This document shows positions 17,345 through 26,146 of a DNA stretch of 64,000 nt, piece after piece. Numbering within the stretch: position 1 is the first letter of the stretch; every line of letters starts with the position of its first letter. The position numbers and the translations under genes are program-made. The notes under the pieces were generated by a model that worked only from the letters and a program-made list of their open reading frames with translations, was not told where the DNA came from and ran no database searches. The DNA comes from an uncultured Gammaproteobacteria bacterium (GTDB taxonomy: Bacteria; Pseudomonadota; Gammaproteobacteria; GCA-001735895): the NCBI GenBank assembly GCA_947259485.1, contig CAMYLU010000003.1:62001-126000 (forward strand), in the 5' to 3' direction.

Positions 17345-17504
17345 GGGCAAGCAACTCCTTACAGGTTATTTACTTAATCTGCTGGTCAAGGTAGCCGGAT
17401 TTGAAACCGGAATTACTTTAGCCGATATACTACCAATTAACCTGCCCGAAGCCTAAATATCGATGCAATCTAAGTTCCTTATAAAATTAACCTGTTTTTT
17501 ACAT

Positions 17505-17640
17505 ACCCGGATTAGGGTAGAGTACGCAGTTGAGGCCTCCGGCTGGAGCAACCGGGTACAAATCCGGGTCCACCGGGGTAGTTGTAAATTAAAAGAACAA
17601 TTCGGGACGCCATAGTCCTAACAAAAACAATCGGAGGAGA
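17505..17640 (+). promoter_or_regulatory. Possible structured 5' leader of the aepX operon
   Basis: The gap 17345-17646 holds a perfect 9-bp inverted repeat, ACCCGGATT (17505-17513) against AATCCGGGT (17561-17569), enclosing a smaller hairpin (GCCTCC-ggct-GGAGC). It ends in a good ribosome site (CGGAGGAG) just before aepX. The layout looks like a folded mRNA leader or an attenuator, but I do not recognise a known riboswitch class. An ATCGAT core at 17459-17464 could be a regulator half-site. The left part (17345-17500) shows only AT-rich sequence. Confidence 0.3.
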
Positions 17641-17646
17641 TTTAGC

Positions 17647-18684
17647 ATGTTTACAAAATTGATTAAAAAATCCGGGGTCATGACCTGTGTGGCAGGCGCC
17701 TTGATGCTAGTGATGAGCCAGTCTGCGCTTGCGGTCGATCTAACGGTTTACACCGCGGTAGAGGCAGAAGATCTGGCGCGCTATGCCGAGACTTTTAACA
17801 AGGATCATCCGGATATCAATATTAAATGGGTTCGGGATTCGACCGGAATCGTCACCGCCAAGTTACTCGCGGAAAAAAATAATCCGCAGGCCGACGTGAT
17901 CTGGGGTCTGGCCGGGACTTCGCTGTTACTGATGAAGAGCGAAGGCATGCTCGAACCATACAAGCCCAAGGGCGTCGAGTTGCTGGACCCGAAATTTGTC
18001 GACCAGAGCCCCGTGCCTTCCTGGACCGGGATGGACGCGTGGGTAGCCGCGGTGTGCTACAACACGGTGGAAGCGGCCAAGCATAACCTCAAGCCGCCGA
18101 AAACCTGGACTGACCTGCTCAAGCCGATGTACAAGGGCCACCTGATCATGCCGAACCCGAACTCCTCGGGTACCGGGTTTCTCGACGTATCCAGCTGGCT
18201 GCAGATGTTCGGCAAGGAACAGGGCGGCTGGGATTACATGGACCGCCTGCACAAGAATATCGCACGCTATACCCATTCCGGCTCCAAGCCCTGCAAGCTG
18301 GCCGCTGCCGGTGAAATCCCGATCGGAATTTCCTTCGCCTTCCGCGGCGCCAGATCCAAGGCCAAGGGTGCGCCGATCGAAATTATCGTTCCCGAAGAGG
18401 GAGTGGGTTGGGAAATGGAGGCTTCCGGAATTATTGCCGGCACCCCCAACCTGAAAGCCGCGCAAACCCTGATCGACTGGTCAATTTCCAAAACGGCGAT
18501 GGAAATGTATAACACCGCTTACGCCGTGGTTGGCATGCCGGGCGTGGCCAAGCCGGTCAAGTACTTTCCGGACACGTTGCTGGAAAGAATGATCGTCAAC
18601 GACTTCGAGTGGGCCGCCAATAACCGTAAGGCAATACTCGCCGAGTGGCTGAAGCGTTACGATTCAAAATCCGAGGCCAAATAA
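17647..18684 (+). CDS. aepX: 2-aminoethylphosphonate ABC transporter substrate-binding protein
   Basis: A 345-residue periplasmic binding protein. A signal peptide (hydrophobic stretch to about residue 28, cut after SALA) precedes a type 2 binding fold beginning DLTVYTAVEAEDLARYAETF. It belongs to the iron/AEP-type solute-binding group. Features such as DVIWGLAGTS, MPNPNSSGTGF and the FAFRGARSK segment match the AepX/PhnS-like branch. It would capture AEP in the periplasm and deliver it to AepW. A strong terminator follows, so it is likely made in excess over the ATPase and permease encoded downstream. The substrate assignment is supported by phnW, phnA and phnY nearby. A generic ferric-iron binding role is less likely. 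Confidence 0.82.
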   Translation: MFTKLIKKSGVMTCVAGALMLVMSQSALAVDLTVYTAVEAEDLARYAETFNKDHPDINIKWVRDSTGIVTAKLLAEKNNPQADVIWGLAGTSLLLMKSEGMLEPYKPKGVELLDPKFVDQSPVPSWTGMDAWVAAVCYNTVEAAKHNLKPPKTWTDLLKPMYKGHLIMPNPNSSGTGFLDVSSWLQMFGKEQGGWDYMDRLHKNIARYTHSGSKPCKLAAAGEIPIGISFAFRGARSKAKGAPIEIIVPEEGVGWEMEASGIIAGTPNLKAAQTLIDWSISKTAMEMYNTAYAVVGMPGVAKPVKYFPDTLLERMIVNDFEWAANNRKAILAEWLKRYDSKSEAK

Positions 18685-18704
18685 AACGGCTCGGCAGGTA
18701 GAAT

Positions 18705-18733
18705 ACGGCCTGACCCTGTGGTCAGGCCGTTTT
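18705..18733 (+). terminator. Hairpin terminator between aepX and aepV
   Basis: A perfect 11-bp stem, ACGGCCTGACC (18705-18715) against GGTCAGGCCGT (18720-18730), has a 4-base loop and is followed by TTT. It stands 20 bases after the aepX stop. It probably lets most transcripts end after the binding protein, a common way to set a high ratio of binding protein to transporter. Confidence 0.8.
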
Positions 18734-18788
18734 ACTAATGACTGATATCGACCTTCGCAGACCTTAGTCCAACCGCCTGACGATAACT

Positions 18789-19919
18789 ATGACAGAACCG
18801 ACTGCGGCTCCAGATAAATCATCAAAAGTTTATCTGCAAATAGACCGTCTGACCAAGAAGTTCGGCACCTTTGTTGCGCTTGATAGCGTCTCGCTAGAGG
18901 TTTACGAAGGTGAATTCATTTGTTTTCTCGGGCCATCGGGCTGCGGCAAAACCACATTACTGCGAGCCATCGCCGGCCTCGATATCCAGACCTCGGGCAC
19001 GGTACGCCAGGCCGATGTCGATATTTCGGCGTTACCGCCCTTCGAGCGCGATTTCGGTATCGTGTTTCAGTCCTACGCTCTGTTTCCGAACCTGACTGCC
19101 GAACGAAATATCGCTTTCGGACTGGAAAACCAGAAGCTCGATAAATCGGCCGTCACGAAACGCGTCAACGAACTGCTGGAACTCGTCGGGTTACCCGACC
19201 AGGGCCCCAAGTACCCGGCGCAATTATCGGGTGGGCAACAACAACGCATTGCGCTGGCGCGCGCGCTGGCCACTTCCCCCGGACTGTTGTTACTGGACGA
19301 ACCGCTATCGGCACTCGACGCCAAGGTACGCGGTCACCTGCGCCACGAAATGAAAACCCTGCAGCGGCGCCTCGGCGTAACCACGGTCATGGTAACCCAC
19401 GACCAGGAAGAGGCGCTGACCATGGCGGACCGCATCGTCGTCATGAATCAGGGTGTCATCGAGCAGGTCGGCACGCCGACCGAAATCTACCGCGAACCCG
19501 ATACCCTGTTCGTCGCCGACTTCATCGGCGCAATGAACCAGGTCGAGGGACGCGTCAATGACGATAACAGCGTTTCCATCGGTGAATTGAGTTTCAAATC
19601 GCGTAGTCACGGGCTTAGTCGAGAAGCCCCGGTGGTGGCGGCTATCCGCCCGGAGGACATCGTGCCTGAGGGGATCGGCGATTATTCCAGTCAGGATTCG
19701 AGTGCGGAAAACAGTCTCGAAGCGGAAATTGAGGATATGGAGTTTCTCGGCTCCTTCTGGCGGGTTTCGTTGAAGAACAGCGCGCTCGGTGGCGCGAACC
19801 TGATTGCGGACCTGTCGATCAACGCAACACGCAGACTCGAGGTCGATACGGGCTCGACAATACGCGTGAAACTACCGGCGGACAGACTCTGGATTTTCCC
19901 GCCTGCCGGAAGCGCTTAA
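18789..19919 (+). CDS. aepV: AEP ABC transporter ATP-binding protein
   Basis: A 376-residue ABC ATPase: Walker A GPSGCGKTT (48-56), Q-loop VFQSYALFPN, signature LSGGQQQR, Walker B LLLLDEPLSALD and H-loop VMVTHDQEEA. A C-terminal TOBE-like domain (about 285-370) is typical of importers of the spermidine/iron/AEP group. It is encoded 10 bases before the permease gene and shares its transcript. It hydrolyses ATP on the cytoplasmic side to drive uptake. The ATPase part alone does not define the substrate; the assignment follows the neighbours. Confidence 0.85.
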   Translation: MTEPTAAPDKSSKVYLQIDRLTKKFGTFVALDSVSLEVYEGEFICFLGPSGCGKTTLLRAIAGLDIQTSGTVRQADVDISALPPFERDFGIVFQSYALFPNLTAERNIAFGLENQKLDKSAVTKRVNELLELVGLPDQGPKYPAQLSGGQQQRIALARALATSPGLLLLDEPLSALDAKVRGHLRHEMKTLQRRLGVTTVMVTHDQEEALTMADRIVVMNQGVIEQVGTPTEIYREPDTLFVADFIGAMNQVEGRVNDDNSVSIGELSFKSRSHGLSREAPVVAAIRPEDIVPEGIGDYSSQDSSAENSLEAEIEDMEFLGSFWRVSLKNSALGGANLIADLSINATRRLEVDTGSTIRVKLPADRLWIFPPAGSA

Positions 19920-19928
19920 ACCAGCCTC

Positions 19929-21938
19929 ATGACGGAGTCCGCAACCATAGCGGCTGGCGCCGCACCGCTTATCAAGCCCAGGACCAGTAAGGATGACCGT
20001 GTCATGGTCGGCTTTATCCTGGTCATCTGCCTGTACCTGTTGATTACGCTCGCATTTCCGCTTTACGCGATGCTGTCGAAATCGTTTTCGACCTATGCAT
20101 TCGATCTCACCAACTTCGAGTTCCAGGTCAATACCGGTGATGGTTGGAGCGAGACCTTTAACGCAGCAGAGCAGAACGAAAAGATACAGAAGTTCAAGCC
20201 CGAGGACCTGGTCACCAGCTCCGACGGCCGACTCGCCCCAACCGAATTCTTCCCCGAATTCAGTTTCCGCAGCCCGACACTTTACAAGCTCAGGCAGGTC
20301 AGGGGTGATACCTCTTTTCTGTTCGGCACCGAGCGCGTCGACGACACCGACTGGCACGAGTACAGCTCGAACGATTTCAGGCGCATCGTGATACGCCCCT
20401 CGGGCGCTACCGGACTCGACAATTTCCGCACTTACTTTTCAACACCGGCGCTGTTTCGCTCGATCGAAAACTCGCTGTTCATATCGATCCTGAGCACCAT
20501 CATTACCGTCAGCCTCGCATTCTGGTTTGCTTACGCGCTGAATCGCAGCAGGATGCGTTTCAAGGGGCTGTTCAGACTGATCGCGATGATTCCGATCCTG
20601 GTGCCGTCACTGCTGCCCGGGATCGCGCTGGTTTACCTGTTCGGTAACCAGGGCATGATCAAGGGCTTGCTGTTTGGCGAGTCAATCTACGGGCCCATCG
20701 GCATCGTCATGGGATCGGTGTTTTTCACCTTTCCGCACGCACTGATCATAATCACCACGGCGCTGGCGATTTCCGACGGGCGCCTGTACGAAGCCGCAAC
20801 CGCACTGCGCGCGAGCCGTTGGCGCACATTCTGGACCGTGACCATTCCGGGCGCGCGTTACGGCCTGATCTCGGCCGCGTTTGTTGTATTCAACCTGGTG
20901 ATTACCGATTTCGGTCTGCCCAAGGTCATCGGTGGGCAATACAACATGCTTGCGGTCGATATATACAAGCAGGTCATCGGCCAGCAAAACTTCGAGATGG
21001 GCGCGGTGGTATCGGTGGTGCTGCTGGTTCCGGCCCTGCTGGCTTTCGGTATCGACCGCTACGTGCAAAAGAAGCAGGTGGCGCAGTTGTCGGCGCGCTC
21101 GGTGCCATACGTACCCAAGCCGCACAAGCAGTTCGACCGGATCTGCCTCGGCTACTGCTCGCTGATCGCGATTTTTATCGTCGGCCTGATCGCGGTTTGC
21201 CAGTACGCAGCGCTGATCAAGTTCTGGCCCTACAACCTTTCCTTTAGCCTCGATAACTATAACTTCAAAGTCATGGACGGCGGCGGCTGGGATTCCTATA
21301 CCAACTCGATTCAGCTCGGACTCTATACCGCGCTGGCGGGTACGGTAATCGTATTCATCGGCGCCTACATGGTCGAAAAGACCAACGGGTTTTTCGCCAC
21401 GCGCTCGAGTTTCCAGTTCCTCGCAATGATGCCGATGGCAATTCCCGGCATGGTGCTCGGCCTCGCTTATATCTTCTTTTTCAACAATCCCGATAACCCG
21501 TTGAATACCATTTATGGAACCCTGCTGATCATGGTGATCTGCACCGTCACCCACTTTTACACGGTATCGCACCTGACCGCGGTTACCGCGCTGAAACAGA
21601 TGGATCGGGAATTCGAATCGGTCGCCGCTTCGCTGAAACAACCATTCCACAAGTTGTTTTCGAAAGTGACGGTACCGGTGTGCCTGCCGTCGATCCTGGA
21701 TATATCGATCTACCTGTTCGTCAACGCAATGACGACCGTGTCGGCGGTCATTTTCCTGTATTCACCCGACACCACGCTGGCCTCGGTCGCGGTACTCAAC
21801 ATGGATGACGCCGGCGATGTTGCCCCGGCCGCGGCGATGGGCATGATGATCTTCTATACCAATGTCGGTGCGCGCCTGATTCACCAGTTCGTTTCGCGTA
21901 ATGTCGTGCGCCGGACCCAGGCCTGGCGCGGTAACTAG
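19929..21938 (+). CDS. aepW: AEP ABC transporter permease, two permease units fused
   Basis: A 669-residue membrane protein with two binding-protein-dependent permease units in one chain. The EAA-type loops are YEAATALRASRWRTFWTVTIPG in outline (about 285-305) and the second near 555-580 (FESVAASLKQPFHKLFSKVT). After the first membrane helix (about 30-50) there is a polar insert of about 115 residues before helix two, probably a periplasmic domain that could dock the binding protein. Such fused permeases are typical of the AEP and ferric-iron importers. It sits 10 bases after aepV, and the next gene begins 85 bases downstream beyond a degenerate palindrome. Confidence 0.85.
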   Translation: MTESATIAAGAAPLIKPRTSKDDRVMVGFILVICLYLLITLAFPLYAMLSKSFSTYAFDLTNFEFQVNTGDGWSETFNAAEQNEKIQKFKPEDLVTSSDGRLAPTEFFPEFSFRSPTLYKLRQVRGDTSFLFGTERVDDTDWHEYSSNDFRRIVIRPSGATGLDNFRTYFSTPALFRSIENSLFISILSTIITVSLAFWFAYALNRSRMRFKGLFRLIAMIPILVPSLLPGIALVYLFGNQGMIKGLLFGESIYGPIGIVMGSVFFTFPHALIIITTALAISDGRLYEAATALRASRWRTFWTVTIPGARYGLISAAFVVFNLVITDFGLPKVIGGQYNMLAVDIYKQVIGQQNFEMGAVVSVVLLVPALLAFGIDRYVQKKQVAQLSARSVPYVPKPHKQFDRICLGYCSLIAIFIVGLIAVCQYAALIKFWPYNLSFSLDNYNFKVMDGGGWDSYTNSIQLGLYTALAGTVIVFIGAYMVEKTNGFFATRSSFQFLAMMPMAIPGMVLGLAYIFFFNNPDNPLNTIYGTLLIMVICTVTHFYTVSHLTAVTALKQMDREFESVAASLKQPFHKLFSKVTVPVCLPSILDISIYLFVNAMTTVSAVIFLYSPDTTLASVAVLNMDDAGDVAPAAAMGMMIFYTNVGARLIHQFVSRNVVRRTQAWRGN

Positions 21939-21948
21939 AATTTATGAA

Positions 21949-22007
21949 CGTCATTCCCGCTTTGCTAGTCACACCGATGCGGCGGTCCGACGAGTCGGGA
22001 TGACTGC
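21949..22007. repeat. Degenerate copy of the dispersed palindrome
   Basis: CGTCATTCCCG (21949-21959) faces CGGGATGACTG (21997-22007) across a 37-base centre that includes a GATGCGGCGGTCCGA-like stretch also present in the centre of the copy at 16008. The arms are shortened and imperfect. It fills the gap between aepW and the GlpD-like gene. Confidence 0.4.
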
Positions 22008-22022
22008 ATAGATTCCAGGAAT

Positions 22023-23639
22023 ATGTCGACCCCACAGATTGGCATGCTTGAAGGGCTACATTTCGACGTGGCGATTGTCGGAGCGGGTATCAACGGCGCC
22101 AGCGCGGCGCAACACTTGAGCGCTGCCGGTTACAAGGTGCTGGTCGTAGACCAGGGGGATTTCGCGAATGGCGCGACCAGCCGCTCGAGCCGCCTGTTGC
22201 ATTGTGGACTGCGCCACCTGGCGACTGGCTCGAATTTCTGGACGACATTGTTGCGCCCCGATTACCTGGTTCGCTCGCTGGGCACGGTTCGTGCCGACAT
22301 GCAGGCGCGCGACGAGATCGTTCGCACTATTCCCGAGCGCCTAAAACCGATTCATTTTTGCCTGCCGATTTATACCGACGACGCTTATACGCCCTGGCAA
22401 CTGGATGCGGCGTTTGCGGTATTACGCATGATGAGCCCGAGAGGCGTGCCGCTCGATTACCGGCGTTATAACCGTAAACAGTTAGACCAGGTTCCCATCA
22501 CCCCCTGGTTACGTGATTCCGACCGCCTTAAAAGCGTCGCCGTGTTTCGCGAGTACCTGTTCGACTGGCCGGAAAGGATCGCGCTCGATGCATTGTTCGA
22601 CGCGCGCCGCATGGGGGCACAGGTTAATAATTACACGCGAGTCGAGAATCTGGATCGATTAGAGTCGGAAAGCCGTTGGAGGTTGTCGCTGTCTTCGACG
22701 GCACACAGTGAACCATCAGAGCAATCCTTCAACGGTGAAAAGGCTCAAGTGACGGCCGACCTGGTGCTTAATCTTGCAGGCGCCTGGGTCGACGATATTA
22801 TTAGCCGGACAGGAAAACCAGTCGAACCCAAGTGCACCGGCATTAAAGGTATTCATATTGCCGTTCGCCTGCCGGATGAATTCGCCGACTGGGGCCTGTT
22901 CGCTTACAACAGTATCGGCCAGCCGCTTTACTGCCTGCCATCGAACGGTACACATTACATCGGTCTCACTCGCACACCTGTTGACGACCCCCCCGCGTAC
23001 GCGGGGTTGACGGATCTGAATATCGCGGATGTAGCCGCCACGGATCGTGAAATTGACTGGATGATCGCTGAAACCAACCGTTGCCTGCCGCAACTGACTA
23101 TCACGCGCGACGATATCCTGTTCAGCTGGGCCGGGGTCAACCCGCTGACCCGCGATCCCGACGATCCGCTGGGGAGCCGCGAAATCAAGATCCATGACCT
23201 GGCCGCCGATGGTTTGCCCGGCATACTGGCGCTGACCGGCGGTCCGATCATGACCCATCGGCGCGTGGCAATCCGGTTGCTTGGCGCGATTTCGAGCCGT
23301 GTCGCTCCATCGGGTTCACCGCAGGATCTGAATTTTCAATGGCTTAATAGCGCAGGCGAACAAAACGTGCCCTGGATCGAGAGCGATGCCTTCAGTGTCA
23401 GTAGGGCAGCGGTCAAGCGATGCGCGCGAGAAGAACAATCGCGTAGCCTGGTCGATTTGCTGATGCGCCGGCTTGGTGCCGGCTGGTCGAGCGATCAGGG
23501 TTTGGCACTGGCGCGCCCTGTGGCGGAGGCAGCATCCGCCGAAATAGGCTGGTCCAAAGCGCGCATCGATGCCGAGGTGCAGGCCTACGAGCGGCACCTG
23601 GAAATTGCACGGCGCCGTCCTGGTGCTGTTTCAATCTGA
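22023..23639 (+). CDS. FAD-dependent oxidoreductase, GlpD (glycerol-3-phosphate dehydrogenase) family
   Basis: A 538-residue flavoprotein. The dinucleotide motif GAGINGASAAQ near the N-terminus (about 21-31) is followed by NGATSRSSRLLHCGLRHL, the GlpD hallmark after the first beta-alpha-beta unit. A DAO core and a C-terminal helical cap domain (about 400-538) complete it. GlpD oxidises sn-glycerol 3-phosphate to DHAP and feeds electrons to quinone. Here it follows the AEP transporter on the same strand and has no glpF, glpK or glpR beside it. It might therefore act on a glycerol- or phosphonate-containing compound taken up by the transporter; that is inference. It is convergent with the next gene, 25 bases apart. 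Confidence 0.78.
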   Translation: MSTPQIGMLEGLHFDVAIVGAGINGASAAQHLSAAGYKVLVVDQGDFANGATSRSSRLLHCGLRHLATGSNFWTTLLRPDYLVRSLGTVRADMQARDEIVRTIPERLKPIHFCLPIYTDDAYTPWQLDAAFAVLRMMSPRGVPLDYRRYNRKQLDQVPITPWLRDSDRLKSVAVFREYLFDWPERIALDALFDARRMGAQVNNYTRVENLDRLESESRWRLSLSSTAHSEPSEQSFNGEKAQVTADLVLNLAGAWVDDIISRTGKPVEPKCTGIKGIHIAVRLPDEFADWGLFAYNSIGQPLYCLPSNGTHYIGLTRTPVDDPPAYAGLTDLNIADVAATDREIDWMIAETNRCLPQLTITRDDILFSWAGVNPLTRDPDDPLGSREIKIHDLAADGLPGILALTGGPIMTHRRVAIRLLGAISSRVAPSGSPQDLNFQWLNSAGEQNVPWIESDAFSVSRAAVKRCAREEQSRSLVDLLMRRLGAGWSSDQGLALARPVAEAASAEIGWSKARIDAEVQAYERHLEIARRRPGAVSI

Positions 23640-23664
23640 TAACTGCGGATTCAGCATCCCGGGT

Positions 23665-26124
23665 TTAAGTGCGCATGCGTTCTGCTTTTGGATCATACAA
23701 CGCGCCAAGACTTGCCGTAGCCGGGATACGCTTGCCACCCAGGTCTATTTCAAAACTGCCCGCCTCGATATATTCCTGGGTGACTTCTTCGTCGACTTCG
23801 ATGTAACCGAGACCCACGGCTCCACCGAGTGTATGACCATAATCGCCCGAGGTTAAATGTCCGACAATCAAACCGTCCCGTATAATGGGTTCGTGGTGAT
23901 ACAGCATTGCTTCAGCATCCTGTAACAAAAATTGCACCAGGCGCTTGTTCATGAAACTACGGCTTTCTTTTTGTTCAAGGATCGCATCCCGGCCGATAAA
24001 TGATACTGCCTTGTCTACTGCACACACAAAACCCATACCGCATTCCAGCGGGGTGTCATGATCGGCAACGTCATGCCCGTAATGCACAAATTTTTTCTCG
24101 AGGCGGCAGGAATTCAGCGCATGCATACCTGCGAGCGTCAGGCCGTGTGACTGACCTTTTTCCCATAGGTAGTCGAAAGCATGCCGCGCCTGGTCGACCG
24201 GAATATAAAATTCCCAGCCGAGCTCACCAACATAGGATACCCGTGCCGCATAGGCGCGGGACATACCGAGTTCAATCGCGTGGAAATCGCCAAATGGAAA
24301 ATTCTCGGTGGTGAAGTCGTGATCGACGGTATCGCTGACCAGGGCTCGACTATCGGGTCCCATGACGCCGAGCATGGCCCAGGCATTGGTAATATCGCTA
24401 ACACAACAGAACTCGCCTTCAGCAATATTCATTTGCAGCCAGTGGAGATCCTTGATGGTTTGCGCGGCACCGCTGATGACCCAGAATTCGTCTTCGGCGA
24501 TACGAGTGACAGTCAGATCAGCTTCAATGCCCCCGCGTTCGTTGAGCCAGTGGGTGTACACCATGCGTCCGGGCTCGACGTCAACGTTTGCGCTCGAAAT
24601 ACGTTGCAATAAGGTGCAGGCATCACGGCCCTGTACCAGGTATTTTGAAAATGAGCTCTGATCGAACAAAACCACTTTTTCCCGCGCTGCCTTGTGTTCA
24701 GCGGCACTGTGTTCGAACCAGTTTTGCTTGCCGAAGCTGTACTCGTATTTGGGCTCAACACCGTCGGGAGCAAACCAGTTGGGGCGCTCCCAGCCAGCCG
24801 CCTCGCCGAAGCAGGCATTGCGCTCGACCAGCCTTTCATGCAGCGGCGAGTGGCGCAGGTCGCGTGAGGTTTCCATTTGTTTGTAGGGATAATGGTGGTC
24901 ATAAAGCAAGCCCAGGGTCTCGGTGACGCGATGCTGAATGTAATGCTGGGTCGACTGGAACGGGAACATGCGACGAATATCGTTGCCCCATAAATCCATC
25001 GGAGCGTGCCCGAGGTGCATCCAGTCGGCAAGCGCCCGGCCGAGACCGCCGGAGGTCTGAACACCGACCGAGTTAAGCCCGCAGGCAACGTAGAAATTCT
25101 TTAACTCGGGTGCTTCGCCCATGTGGAACTGGTCGTCCGGGGTAAAACTCTCCGGGCCGCAGAAAAAACTGCGCCAGCCGACATCGGCCAACATCGGCAC
25201 GCGCTGCATCGCATGTTCAAGCACCGGCATGAACTGCTCGTCCATGTGACCTTCGAGTTCTTCGAAAGCGAAATCGAGTGGAACGCCATTTTGTCCCCAG
25301 GGCACTGCATTTGGTTCGAACGCGCCCACCAACAAACTGCCAGCATCCTCGCGGTAATAGGCACAGCGATCGTGATCGCGCATCACCGGCAGGTTGGCCG
25401 GCAGGTCGTCGAGTTTCTCGGTGTGCGCGTAGTAGTGTTCACAGGCGTGCAGGGGCACGTTAACCCCGGCCATGCGGCCGATTTCACGGCCCCATAAACC
25501 GCCGCAATTAACCACATAGTCAGCCTTGATTTCACCCTGGTCGGTGAGGACACCGGTGACTCGCCCTTCGGCCTGGTTGATGCCGGTGACGCGCACGCCC
25601 TCGAGGCAAAGCGCACCGCGCCCGCGAGCACCCTTGACGAAGGCCTGGGTGACATCGACCGGGCTTGCGGTACCGTCCTGCGGAACCCAGCTGCCGCCGA
25701 GCAGATCCCCGGTCTCGAGATAGGGATAAAGTGCCTTTATTTCATCGGGGGTAATGATATCGACGCGCGTTACACCGAACGCGTTGTTCATCGCCGCGAC
25801 GCGTTTCAGTTCCTCGAAACGCGCTTGGCTATGGGCAATAGAAAGCGAACCGACCTGCTTGAAGCCGGTCGACTGCCCGGTCTCGGCCTCGAGTTCAGTC
25901 AGCACCGCCATCGAGTATTCACACAACCGCGCCTGCGATTCGTTGGCGCGCATGGTGCCAACCAGTCCGGCCGCATGCCAGGTCGTGCCACAGCTGAACT
26001 GGTTTCGCTCGAGCTGCACTACGTCGGTCCAGCCGAGCTTGGCAAGATGGTAGGTGACACTGGAACCGATGACGCCACCACCGATGACAACGGCGCTGGC
26101 GCGTTCGGGAATTTGCACGGACAT
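23665..26124 (-). CDS. Dimethylglycine/sarcosine dehydrogenase-like flavoprotein with GcvT folate domain
   Basis: An 819-residue two-part enzyme. The N-terminal DAO-type FAD domain has GGGVIG (15-20) and TTWHAAGLV, whose His50 matches the His that binds FAD covalently in dimethylglycine dehydrogenases. The C-terminal part (about 430-810) is GcvT-like, which in this family passes the methyl carbon to tetrahydrofolate. ATG 26124 has CCGGAGAG upstream; a longer in-frame start at 26169 is rejected. The gene starts 22 bases after phnW, in the same operon. N-methyl-AEP demethylation is an attractive role: it would yield AEP for PhnW. Dimethylglycine or sarcosine oxidation is the plain alternative. 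Confidence 0.8.
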   Translation of the reverse strand: MSVQIPERASAVVIGGGVIGSSVTYHLAKLGWTDVVQLERNQFSCGTTWHAAGLVGTMRANESQARLCEYSMAVLTELEAETGQSTGFKQVGSLSIAHSQARFEELKRVAAMNNAFGVTRVDIITPDEIKALYPYLETGDLLGGSWVPQDGTASPVDVTQAFVKGARGRGALCLEGVRVTGINQAEGRVTGVLTDQGEIKADYVVNCGGLWGREIGRMAGVNVPLHACEHYYAHTEKLDDLPANLPVMRDHDRCAYYREDAGSLLVGAFEPNAVPWGQNGVPLDFAFEELEGHMDEQFMPVLEHAMQRVPMLADVGWRSFFCGPESFTPDDQFHMGEAPELKNFYVACGLNSVGVQTSGGLGRALADWMHLGHAPMDLWGNDIRRMFPFQSTQHYIQHRVTETLGLLYDHHYPYKQMETSRDLRHSPLHERLVERNACFGEAAGWERPNWFAPDGVEPKYEYSFGKQNWFEHSAAEHKAAREKVVLFDQSSFSKYLVQGRDACTLLQRISSANVDVEPGRMVYTHWLNERGGIEADLTVTRIAEDEFWVISGAAQTIKDLHWLQMNIAEGEFCCVSDITNAWAMLGVMGPDSRALVSDTVDHDFTTENFPFGDFHAIELGMSRAYAARVSYVGELGWEFYIPVDQARHAFDYLWEKGQSHGLTLAGMHALNSCRLEKKFVHYGHDVADHDTPLECGMGFVCAVDKAVSFIGRDAILEQKESRSFMNKRLVQFLLQDAEAMLYHHEPIIRDGLIVGHLTSGDYGHTLGGAVGLGYIEVDEEVTQEYIEAGSFEIDLGGKRIPATASLGALYDPKAERMRT

Positions 26125-26146
26125 CAGGAAACTCTCCGGGTACTGG

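Noticed and set aside
20682-21650. A 322-codon minus-strand frame
   Set aside because: It is antisense to the permease gene, which has convincing helices and EAA motifs. The frame gives no recognisable domain.
22985-23010. A perfect GC hairpin (CCCCGCGTACGCGGGG) inside the GlpD-like gene
   Set aside because: It sits in normal coding sequence without a T tract. It resembles the small palindromes but has no second arm, so it is not called an element.
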